Shown here one piece after another: positions 53,831 through 64,000 of a stretch of DNA of 64,000 nucleotides; position 1 is the stretch's first letter; every line of letters starts with the position of its first letter. Position numbers and translations under genes: made by a program. The notes under the pieces were generated by a model. It ran no database searches and was not told the origin of the DNA. It saw only the letters and a list, made by a program, of their open reading frames with translations. This DNA is from Cryptomeria japonica (Eukaryota > Streptophyta > Pinopsida > Cupressales > Cupressaceae), in the NCBI RefSeq assembly GCF_030272615.1, contig NC_081412.1:140658747-140722746 (forward strand), written 5' to 3'.

Positions 53831-56800
53831 TTTTATAGATAGACAAAAATAACTACTTATCTCTCAAACCTCTTTGATAGAGAATTATTTTAACAAAAAT
53901 TATCTCTATAAAACCCTAGACAAAACTACTACATTCTATAATGATGACACACAATCTATTTTAAACCCTCAACAGAGTTTCTAATTTGTTGGTGTTTTCT
54001 AGTTGATTTTCCTAAAGTATTCTAAAGGTTATCCATTTCTTATTCTCAAGGTATTTTAGGTCAGTGGCTAATGAATAAGGTTTAACCCTAAGTCTAATAC
54101 CTTCTACACTTTTGGTTTTGCAAGACCAAGGAGGATAACCCTACTACAATACCTTCTAATCATATTACTTGAAATGATATTTCTTTAGCAAAAATATCCT
54201 CTTTGTTTTGACCAAGAGTTTGTTATATAATCCATTCTTTGGCTATGTTCTTGGATTATGAACCTTTTGAAATGAAAGAATATTGAAACCCTAACTACAC
54301 TACAAACATATAGTAATTTTTTTTTTTTTTTTTTTTTTAAAATTAAGTCTAATTAATCTTAAATATTCATTTTGGACTAGTGCCTTATCATGGCAAGAGA
54401 GTTTGATCAATAACCTGATCTACCCACATTTGTTTAGCAAGTATACCCAAAATAGTAGGACTAGCATAATCAATGCATTGCACCAATATTCTCATTACAA
54501 TTTTTTTATACTTCTTCCTAAGATCCATGATATCACATTCAAAATATATATATCCTTATCAAAGCAATTTAATATTTCCCTTAGAAATAAGCATTAATTA
54601 GAATATACACCATGATTATTCATAGAGTTGAGATATAAGAAACTTGTTTACTACACCCCAAAATATTTGAACAATAATGCCATGGAGACAACTACACAAA
54701 AAAGATTTAAAATTTCATTGTATTATTGGCTTTGGAATTTGCTTTACAACTATAAAAGACTAGATTTTATCTTTCTTCTATATACTCCTACCTATGACAC
54801 AATACAAAAATATCCTCTAGAATTTAGAGGCTAAAGAAGAAGATACAATAACTTTGAATTCACTTTTATATAAAACAAGAGAGTGAACAAGCTTCAAGCT
54901 AATTGTACAAGTGCCATATTTTTATTGACAATCATTTCTTACAAATTACCCCAAAAGAGGATATTACAAATTTACACATAAGTAAAATAGAAAGACAAAA
55001 GAAGAAAAGATGAATAAATTTAACCTGTCCATTAACAAAAATGGAAAGTTTGTTGCAAAGCCACAAATGTTGGAACATTCATTGCTACAAGTAGATCATT
55101 GAAATTCAGTCATTTACAAGATTAGTGTTGTTTTATTGAAATCACTTAATTATAAAAAAGACACACATACTATTTAGTCATTGTCATACCTTGTCTCCCA
55201 AGCCCCATTTGTTCTATTGTCAAGCAATTGATGCTCTATAATTTTGACAACATTCTCATTAAATTTTGCATACTTTGAATCCAAAAATGTAGTTGAATCC
55301 TTTGTTGGTAACTTGAGTTGTGTTGCTTGTGTTGTAATTGATGTCAACATGTTTGGTGTTGTTATTTTTGTCGTAGGGCATGTAAGTTGAAGTTGTTCAA
55401 TTGTATGGATATTATAAATGGCTCAAAAATGAGTATTTAGATGTTGTCTCGATGGGGAAAAATGAACCACATAGATAGGTAGATTACAAACTCTTAGGGA
55501 CTCACTAATCTACCTCTCCACTTAGGATGAGTAAAAAGGATAAGGATGTCAAGTACCCCAAAAATATCATTGAATGTGTCATAGAGGCTTTCTAATGCCC
55601 TTTGCTAACCCTCTGTTTGAAGACACACTGCGGGTCTTATACAATAGTGCAATGCACCAATGTCTTGTGTAAAAAACTATGGAGTTCCATACATAGGGCA
55701 TAGAATAATGGATATATGTTCTAGATACAATAAAGTAAGATAATTGCATAACAGAAAGCCAAAAATGATTTTAGAAATAGAAGAGAATAATGAAAGAGAA
55801 AAGGGAAAGTGAAATCTCACAATTGGTCCACGATTGAAGCCTCTAGTATTATGCTCTTTGCCAGCCAAACTTGTACCCAAGAAAGAAAGAAAAATATTGG
55901 GGTTGTGTTTAGAGTTATATCATAGTTAGACCCCCATTTCAGTTTTTTCACCTCTACAGACAACCAAGATAGATTGATAGATAAAATGCTAATGGAAATA
56001 GAAAGTAAAGAACAATGTAAATATGCTAATGAAGATAAAAAAAGAAGAGGAATGTAGAAATCCTCTTCCACACCCAAAGCCAAGAGTTCTTTGAGTGAAC
56101 AAGACAAAGTACCAAATCCTCCTCAAACACAAAGAAGAACCAAGAATGATAGAAAGTATCATTAGAAAGCTTCAATGTCATGAGTAAAGAATAGTGAGAA
56201 TGATCTTGTAGCTAGAGAGATTAAAAAATGGGTGTGTAGTGTGCTAAAATGAAGCCTAGGAGGGAAGATATATGTGTTGGAAGTGAAACCAACATAAATG
56301 ATCACTAAGAGGGGCATTACGAACTTTGCTAGATGCAAGCATAACACTCAAATACCTATGGACTGTAGATTTGTAGGACACTAGTGTGATGCACATATGT
56401 CTCTGTTGCATGCTAATGTACATGGGTCAAACAGTCAACGAGGTCAGATAAAAGGCTAAAATAGCAGTTGATGGGGAAATCCATGTTGACAGAAGGAAAA
56501 AGAGGTGAAGAAGGTCACCATTGAGCATAAAGTGGAGGTGCTTACATAGCATGAAATCGAAGGGTGTACAATTTATGACATTGTATTTTGCCACCATTTT
56601 AGCAAGCATATTACTATCACAAGATGCGAGGTAAAGTAGAGAGATTTTACTAGGATACAAAGGGGAAGAAGAATCCTCCAACCATGTAGAGTTACCCCCT
56701 GGGAAGAGACCTAAACCTTCGTAAGATGCTGGTAGGTTGTTTTATCAAAAACATGTTAGCTACAAACAAACATGTTAGATAAAAAAGAAAAAATCAAGAT

Positions 56801-58491
56801 AAAATGATATGATCAGACACTAAGATAAGAAGATAGCGATCACTGAGTTAAAAAATACTTTGCTAGTATGGGTAGCAAGTTGTGTTATGCCAGATAGCCA
56901 TATGATAGGGCGATCATGGATAGACAATGGTTTGGCCCCCCAAAAAGGAAAAATATCAAGTGGATTGCCCCCCACAAAGGCGATAAAGATTAAGTGGATT
57001 GGCCTCCATAAAGGGGATAACGATCAAGTGGATTGTCCCCCATAAAGGAAATAGTTAAAAAAAGATCATTAGATTAATTGTACTAAGATAATCATGATGC
57101 AAATGCAAAAATGAAATACAAATATGAAGGGATATGAAAACCAACACTTAGAATGGTATTTGTGGAACACATGTCATTCTAATAAGAAAATATGTTGTGT
57201 CATGTCAACATAATGAGATGTTTTTGTAGAATGCCATCTTCAACGAATGACACATAAGACCCACAACATCAACAAAAACAAAAAGGTATAGGGAGATCCA
57301 CCGATTCAACATCAAAACCCATAACAGTGGGATGATACAATGTATATAGATGCATATGAGGATTTCATCATGGTGTTAAACTTTATGAATCACATGAAGA
57401 AGGAACATGCAAATAAAGATAAAAGAAAAATGAGGTCAACATGGAAGAGAGCCTAAATACCTCCAACACCTTGCATTGTCCATGATATCAAAAGAAAGAT
57501 ATGACAAATAGAAGAAGATTGAGTAACAAACAGAAGAAGGGAATAATAGATAATCCCCTTGTTTCTGAGCACCAACAATGCAACTTAGGTTCTCCAGGAT
57601 AGCACAAACATATAAAGGCAAGCAACCTCCCATTTCCAAGCACCAATAGAGTGACTTGGGTTCTTTGAGAGGGAATAAAAATATAAAGAAAACATGACGA
57701 AATACATACCATGGGGGCTTCACTTAGTGAACCTAGGTTATAGCACGTGCATTCATGAAATACTAAATAATCCCCCTATTTTCAAAAAATATTTCCCTAA
57801 ACTCCTTTTTTGTCACCCCCTCCCAATATGTAGGCTGAATTAAAAGGCCCTCTATTTTCACCAAATATTGCATTTTTTATAGCCCAAATTTTAAAACCCC
57901 TATTTTCACTGATAGGCAATATATTGTACCCTCTTTTGGGGGATATCAAACCCCCCAATATGAATGCATGTGATATAATATTGCCTAGCTAGTGAAGCCC
58001 CCATGACACATACATGCACACCCTAATCTAAAAGATAAGGATGGTATTTTCCTAGTAGTCACACACCATCAAGTCATTGTCCTCCCAATATTAATAATAC
58101 GAGGAGGGAACATGAGCCTAAAGAGGGATGACCGTGAAGGAATCATCGGGTGTAGCACTAGATCCTAAAAGGTAAGGATCAACGATCATGTGAAGATTGT
58201 AGATAGCATCAGAATGTTCTCTAAGGAGTCAAACAAATTCCCCTCAACAAAAGAGGCAAGTGACTTAGCTCAAGGTGATGAAATGAGAGTTGTACCACCA
58301 ACCTATGAAAGAGGGGTAGAGACTAACTCTAGAGAAGGTGGAACCTCCTCAACAAAACAAATAAAAGAAAATAAAGAAACATACATTGAAATAGACAAAA
58401 ACATAGAAATTTAAGGCACCAAAGCTGGCTTTCGACAATGAAACATAGGCATAGTGTCCTTCTCACACTTTCTCTTCGGGTTTTGTAGAGG
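53831..58491. other. Spacer, no convincing gene
   Basis: A+T-rich with a T run at 54310-54338. A 37-bp-class minisatellite sits at 56935-57050. A short direct repeat with core AGCACCAA...TTAGGTTCT / TTGGGTTCT lies at about 57569 and 57640. Short open frames occur on both strands (for example 55817-56107 and 56427-56681 on minus, 58190-58414 on plus), without recognisable domains, and I do not call them genes. Confidence 0.5.
56935..57050. repeat. Minisatellite, about three and a half units
   Basis: Units of about 35 bp share ATCAAGTGGATTG and CCCCCATAAAGG with substitutions. Confidence 0.75.
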
Positions 58492-59543
58492 TGGTTAGGT
58501 CCTGGAGACAACTGAGAGGGGGGGTGAATCTATTGTCAAATAAATTCAAACCAAAACAACTTAACCAACTTTTTCCTTAATACCGGTAAACCAATCTTTT
58601 ATACCGATAGATAGTTTTATCAGATAATTGCAATATTGGTAAAGATTAATGAATGAAACAAAAAGACAAAGACATCCACAACACTTAACACCAATATTTG
58701 TACGTGGAAACCTCGTAAGGGGAAAAGCCACAGTGGGAAACCTTACCCACAATCAGATGATACTATTGCAGATAGTAAGTGTATACAAATGGGGTCTGCA
58801 CATGCAGAAAGGCCAAGCACCTAGAGCTCACTACTCAAACACAAAATAGGAGTCACACTGACTACAATTGGATGGTTAAATCCAATTAGAATGTACTGCT
58901 CAAAATAGCATCTTCATATGCTTGATTTAGTAACGGTGTAGTTATAATAAGCTTTCACAAAAACCTTGCTTCACCTTCAAATGATGTCTGCATGTATAAC
59001 TCTACTTATTCTCACATCTAACTTCTCACAATTCTTCTCCACATTCGATCTTACAAATAAGATCTTACATTTATATCATAACCTAGGACCAATTTTAGTA
59101 GGTCGTCTCTAAAAGATATTACAATATAATCAATTTACAAATAAATTAATGCCCGATACAATAACTGATTCAACATGTCAGCTTAATGCATTTACAATAA
59201 TAATAAATCATCTCCGTAGCGTGCCATGCTGATCTGGAAAAGATAAACCTGCCGGTGTATAACCTGGACCTATTTGCTGGTAACAACAAATATGCAAATA
59301 GGAATATGCCAATGAACAAATCTCCAAGACAAAGTGTCCAAACGATGTCTTCGACATAACCAAGTGTTTTCCATGCCATTACAAGTGCCGCTGATTATTA
59401 TATCCTGCCGGTGTACCAGATACCGGTGACTATGCATGAGTCATTTGCTTGCCAGTGAATGTTGCTGATTCTCCAGAGTGCCAGAGTTGATAAGTGTTAG
59501 TAGGTGTTGACATCAATGACAAAACCATACCAAAATACCAACA
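58492..59543 (-). repeat. 3' LTR of element E
   Basis: About 1052 bp. On its own strand it starts TGTTGGTATTTTGGTATGG and carries TTCACCCCCCCTCTCAGTTG close to the far end. The end at 58492 is inferred from the TG...CA rule because the partner LTR is not visible. Confidence 0.8.
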
Positions 59544-59572
59544 ATCTCCCCCTTTGGCATTGATGGCAACAC
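59504..59572 (-). promoter_or_regulatory. Inverted repeat spanning polypurine tract and 3' LTR start (E)
   Basis: Plus-strand GTGTTGACATCAATG (59504-59518, inside the LTR) pairs with CATTGATGGCAACAC (59558-59572, internal), one mismatch in 15. The polypurine tract (59545-59555) and LTR boundary lie in the loop. Confidence 0.75.
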
Positions 59573-59810
59573 AAGATGGAAAAACCATCAAAGTGCCAAA
59601 ACAAAAATGCCAAATACCAAAATATCAACAATTACCAAAATATAAGTAATCTCTCCCAAAGTAACAATCTCTCCCCCTAAGAGTGATATGTGTTTCCTTG
59701 TGTTTTTCCATACCAATCTTTCCCCCTTTGACATCAAATGCCAAAGTTACTATAAAACCAAGTTCATATACAAAATACTAACCAATTTAGTATACCAACT
59801 ACTCCCCTTG
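59545..59810 (-). promoter_or_regulatory. Polypurine-tract array of element E
   Basis: Minus-strand tracts AAAGGGGGAGA (59545-59555), AGGGGGAG (59671-59678), AAAGGGGGA (59721-59730) and a weaker AAGGGGAG near 59802-59809. Confidence 0.75.
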
Positions 59811-59887
59811 AGAAGTAGCTTCCTCATCAAAGCCGGAGTAAAATATTTCTCTGTTAATTCTACTGGTTGATGACAAAAATCAACTCT

Positions 59888-62800
59888 CTAAGTATCTACC
59901 GGTGGGGGTATGACCCCAAGCTGATCTCTAAGATATTCAAAAGTCTCCTTAGGCAGAGGTTTAGTGAAAATATCTACAATCTTCTCTTTAGTATTCACGT
60001 AAACCAATTTTATTTCTTTTGCTTCAACATTTTCCCTTAGAAAATTCAGTTTGATAGAAACATGTTTGGTTTTAGAATGTAGTACCGAATTCTTAGATAT
60101 ATCAATTGTTGCAGTGTTATCACAATAGATAGTTATAGGTTCCTTTCATTTTACCTTTATGTCTTTCAACATTTGCTTAAGCCATAGTACTTGTGTACAG
60201 TTAGTTGCTGCTACAACATATTTTGATTCTGTTGTTGATAAGGATGTACAACTTTGTTTCTTACTCAACCAAGAAACTAGTCTGTTTCCAAGAAAAAATA
60301 CTCCACCAGTGGCACTTTTTCTATCATCCTCATCTCCTGCCCAATTTGCATATGTGTATGCACATAATTCAAATTTTTCATCTCTAGGATACCATAATCC
60401 AAGATTTGTAGTGCCTTGTAAGTACCGAAAAATCCTTTTTACTATTGATTCATGATTTTCTCTAGGATTACTCTGAAATCTTGAAACAATACATACTGCA
60501 TTCATGATATCAGGTCTGGTTTGTATCAAATATAGTAAACCTCCTATCATAGATTTGTACCTAGTTGGATTAACAGGTGTAGGTTCATCCCTTAGTGATA
60601 GTTTGTCACTTGTAGTCATAGGTGTGCTTACCAGTTTAGAGTTCTCCATCCCAAATTTCTTTAGTAAGTCCTTTAAGTACTTGGATTGACTCAAGAATAT
60701 ACCTTTGTTTGTCTGTGAAATCTGCAATCCTAAAAAGAATTTTATTTCTCTAATCATAGACATTTCAAATTCTTGCTACATTTCAATAGAAAATTCTTTA
60801 CATAATCCATCTTCTCCTCCAAAGATTATATCATCAACAAAAACTTCTATAACCAAGATGTCATCATTAATCACTTTATAATACAAGTCACTGTCAGCAT
60901 TACCTTTAGAAAAACCAATCTTCAAAAGATACTTATCCAATATAGCATACCAAGCTCTTGGAGCTTACTTTAATCCATACAAAGTTTTCCTTAACCTGCA
61001 AACCATATCTTTGTTATCTGTCAAAGAAAATCCATCAAGTTGTTCAATGTAAACTTCTTCAAGATCTCCATCAGAAATGCACATTTAATATCCATTTGAT
61101 ATACTTTGTAGTTCTTATGTGCTGTAAAAGCCAAAAATAATCTGACTGCCTCAATTCTAGCTACCGGTGCAAAGGTCTCATTATAATCAATTCCTTCTTT
61201 CTGAGAATATCCCTTACACACTAGTCTTTCTTTATTTTTGATTACCTTACCATCTTCATTAAGTTTGTTTCTGAATACCCATTTGGTTCCAATTACATTT
61301 TTATCTTTAGGCCAGGGAACTAATGTCCAAGTGTTATTCTTCTCAATTTGTTCTAATTCTTCTTCCATAGCTTTAGTCCAATGTTTATCTTCACATGCCT
61401 CATTAACTGATGATGGTTCAATTTGAGAAATAAGACATACCTCTTCATTTGCCAATATTCCTCTTGTCATAACTCCTTTATACTTATTTCCAATTATCTG
61501 ATCTTCAAAATGATTCAGTCTTACATACCGGGGTGTCTTTGTTTGCTGTTGTTCCTCAGTTACTGTGGAATTTTCAGATGATACTAGTGTAACTGGATCT
61601 TCACTCTATACTGGTGGATTTAGTGCAGGTTCATTTGTTAGAATTTCTATTGCCGGTTCAGAGTCTATATACCTTGAAGTTCCTCTGAATTGTTCATCAA
61701 TCTTGACATTTGTATTCTCAACATTTTTCTGCAATCTTTTGTTAAAACATCTATATGCTTTACTCTTAGATGAATAACCAAGAAATATTCCTTCATCATG
61801 TCTAGGATCAAATTTCCCAATATACTCATCTCTTCTAACATAGCATTTACTTCAAAATATTTTGAAATATTTAAGAGTAGGAGTAATACCAAACCATAGT
61901 TCATGAGGGGTCTTACCGGTTTCACCTTTGATGTGAACTTTGTTGAATGTATAGACCACTGTACTTACTGCCTCTCTCCAATATACATGTGGTAGGTTTG
62001 CTTCTGATAACATACTTCTAGCTGCATCCAAGACAGATCTGTTTTTTCTTTCAACAACTCCATTTTGCTGTGGTGTCCAAGGTGCTGATAGTTGTCTTCT
62101 AATTCCATTCACTTCATAGAATGCATTAAATTACTTAGATGTAAATTCTCCTCCTTGATCCGATCTTAGACATTTGATTTTCTTACCGGTTTCATTTTCT
62201 ACCATTGCTTTGAATAGTTTGAACTTCCCAAGTGCTTCTAATTTTTCTCTGAGAAAAGTAACCCAACACATTCTAGAATAGTCATCAATGATTAGCATGA
62301 AATATCTATCACCTTGTAAACTTTTAGTTCTAGCTGGACCACATAAATCAGTGTGAATTAAGTCAAGAGCATTATTGAATTTTTCTAGAATACTTTTGAA
62401 GGTGGCTCTAACTTGTTTTCCAAATTGACATTCCTTACATACTATATTGAGAGGTTTGACAATTTTAGGTAAATCTCTAATTGCTTTAATAGTACTGATT
62501 TTTACCATGCAATCAACGTTTACATGACAAAGTCTCTTATGCCATAGCCAACTTTCATCAATCTGTGCAATCAAGCATGTCTTTTCACTATTATTCAAAT
62601 GAAAGATATTACCTCTAGTTTGATTTCCGGTTGCAATTTCTAAACCAGTTCTATTCATGATTTTGCATTTTCCATTTTTGAATTGTAACTGAAATCCTTT
62701 CTCAACTAATTGACCAACACTCAAAAGATTATGCTTTAAACCTTCAACATAGTAAACATTGTTAGTATTATGCTTTCCATCAAGAGATATTGTACCTTTA

Positions 62801-63105
62801 CCTATGATCAGACAAGCTTTATCATCTCCAAATCTCACTAGACCTCCATTATATTCTTGAAAGTTCAAGAATTTACTTTTATCTCCTATCATATGATGTG
62901 AGCATCCTGAATCAATGATCCATTCATCCTTTAATTGAACTTTAGCTGCCAAGGCCTGCTCTACTAGTTGAATGGTAGGTGCCAGTTGGTCTTCTGTTAT
63001 AGCAACAAAAACCCATCCATTGTCTGTCGGATCCTCATCAAAATCATCAGTCACTCCTTCATCAGCAAGATAACAAGATTTGTCTTTATTCTTCTTAAAT
63101 TGCAT
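59888..63105 (-). pseudogene. pol of element E: protease, integrase, RT, RNase H (broken)
   Basis: The minus strand is open 63105-62131, with the protease site WIIDSGCSHHM, WHKRLCHVNVD plus CKECQFGK for the zinc domain, and HTDLCGP and RSDQGGEF in the integrase. Then come VVERKN (about 62045) and the RT start [14 protein letters not shown] (about 61280). RT shows YQMDIKCAFL and VFVDDIIFGG, and RNase H ends DIFTKPL before the stop at 59888-59890. Breaks include stops near 62128, 61848, 61606, 60967, 60776 and 60149, and frameshifts near 61060 and 63100. It is less damaged than in A or D, but still not a functional gene as it stands. Confidence 0.9.
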
Positions 63106-64000
63106 CTCTGATATTCAAGGTTAGGCTTGTATGTTCTTCTAGCTTCTTCTCTTAGTCTAGTGTGTCTATCAAGGCATCTTGAAGCCATGTGACCAATATG
63201 ATTACAGTTAAAACATTTAAAGGGTGCTTTACCTTCATACTTACTTCCAACTAGACCTTTAGGCATTTTCCTTGGAAATAGTGCTTCAAGTTCATTTTCT
63301 TTCCTTCTTTCTTTAATTTCTCTTGCATAGAAGGCTTTCCAATCAGATTTGTCAAATGATGATGTAGATGATGTTGATGCTTTAAAGGCTAAATCTGTCT
63401 TTATAGTAGCAACAAGACCAACTTCCTCAATTTCAAAAGCTAAAAGTTTTCCAATCAATGTATCTCTAGTTACTGATGTATTAGGCATTGTTCTTAACTC
63501 ATTTATAGCAGTGACTTTCATTTTATATGCCAATGGAAATCCTCTTAAAACTTTTGAAACAACTTCATCTTCACTTAAGGTTCCTCCACAACATTTAATA
63601 CCCAAAACAATTTCATTAACTCTTTCCATAAAAGCAGAAATCCTTTCATCTTCTTCCATTTTCAGATTTTCATACCTGGCCCAGAAGCTTTCAAGCTTTG
63701 CAATTTTGATTGTGGAATCTCCTTCATTCAGTGTTTCCAAATGATCCCAAATAGCTTTAGCAATGGACCTATCTGATAATCCCATGATTTTTTGATCTGT
63801 TAATGCGCTCAAAAGTGCTTCTCTTGCTTTGCAATCATTTTCTTCATCTTTTCCCAAGGTAGGTGGATTAGGCTGATCGAGAGTAGGAGTAGTATAGCCA
63901 TTCTTTGTAACTTCCCAGATGTCCTTTCCAATGCAATTTAACTGTGTCTCCATTCTGATCTTCCATATGCCATAGCTGGTTCCATCAAGTTTAGGATTGT
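63051..64000 (-). CDS. gag of element E (partial, open to the window edge)
   Basis: 300 residues are open from METQLNCIGKDIWEVTKNGY at 63953, and the frame runs further upstream to the edge (PKLDGTSYGIWKIR), so the true start is outside. Capsid-region text (MEEDERISAFMERVNEIVLG) matches A. An intact CCHC knuckle, CFNCNHIGHMASRC, lies at about 63215-63174. The end at 63051 is a different frame from pol. A relative to A suggests an indel near 63100 separated them, not programmed frameshifting. Confidence 0.88.
   Translation of the reverse strand, partial: NPKLDGTSYGIWKIRMETQLNCIGKDIWEVTKNGYTTPTLDQPNPPTLGKDEENDCKAREALLSALTDQKIMGLSDRSIAKAIWDHLETLNEGDSTIKIAKLESFWARYENLKMEEDERISAFMERVNEIVLGIKCCGGTLSEDEVVSKVLRGFPLAYKMKVTAINELRTMPNTSVTRDTLIGKLLAFEIEEVGLVATIKTDLAFKASTSSTSSFDKSDWKAFYAREIKERRKENELEALFPRKMPKGLVGSKYEGKAPFKCFNCNHIGHMASRCLDRHTRLREEARRTYKPNLEYQRCNLRRIKTNLVILLMKE

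Larger units (their letters stand above)
58492..64000 (-). mobile_element. Copia retrotransposon E (3' part; leaves the window)
   Basis: On the minus strand: gag from beyond 64000 to about 63051, pol to 59888, a polypurine array, then the 3' LTR (59543-58492). Gag and pol are close to element A over their whole length (for example the shared motifs IDSGCSHHMIGDK and RVNEIV), so the two are one family. E keeps the zinc knuckle A has lost and is less decayed. Its 5' LTR and target duplication lie outside the window. Confidence 0.93.

Noticed and set aside
54310-54338. T run as a poly-A tail of a retrogene or SINE/LINE
   Set aside because: No gene or element body and no target duplication could be found beside it.
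63051-63105. Programmed gag-pol frameshift in element E
   Set aside because: Element D reads gag into pol in one frame, and nothing like a slippery site with a downstream structure is evident. A simple indel explains it.

Overview
This window looks like intergenic DNA from a large plant nuclear genome, probably a gymnosperm or another repeat-bloated genome. That is inference. It rests on one intron-rich host gene in 64 kb, A+T-rich spacers, and about half the window made of nested, decayed LTR retrotransposons whose stops sit mostly at former CAG, CAA and TGG codons. I see no rRNA or tRNA gene, CRISPR array or bacterial operon. The one convincing host gene is a nine-exon cytochrome P450 at 19835-24411 (+). 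It reads as CYP707A, ABA 8'-hydroxylase, and predicts 461 residues with every core P450 motif present. || Layout. 1-5054 (-): 5' part of a long-leader LTR element primed by tRNA-Trp, with a Q-rich gag-like frame and a 1.46-kb LTR. It sits in an older fragment (5055-6889, -) with a coiled-coil gag. 7560-14549 (+): complete but dead Copia element A, TSD AATGT. 14555-19834: spacer with a 1.55-kb solo LTR (16679-18228), a diverged duplication that preserves its empty site, and the P450 upstream region. 19835-24411: P450. 24412-28020: spacer with a MITE (25855-26315) and small tandem repeats. 28020-44503: a nest. A minus-strand Copia element (C1) was split by C2 (30080-35305, -, TSD GTAGG; gag-protease plus a novel acidic domain) and by B (35609-42256, +, TSD AAAAA; gag-like protein plus a large unknown reading frame and no pol). 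44504-46432: relic. 46433-53825 (+): complete Copia element D, TSD TTGTC. 53831-58491: spacer. 58492-64000 (-): element E, a close relative of A, leaving the window inside gag. || How the parts relate. A, B, D, E and probably the fragment at 5055-6889 form one supergroup by non-coding signals. They share TGTTGG LTR starts, a poly-C TTCACC(C)nTCTCAGT motif near the LTR end, and a primer site for initiator tRNA-Met. A, B, D and E also share arrays of GGGGGAG polypurine tracts. In those four an inverted repeat places one arm upstream of the polypurine tract and the other inside the 3' LTR, with covariation between elements. B carries these signals but no integrase or reverse transcriptase, so it was presumably mobilised by A/D/E-like partners. 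The best candidates for something undescribed are the B reading frames, the C2 acidic protein and the conserved hairpin around the polypurine tract.
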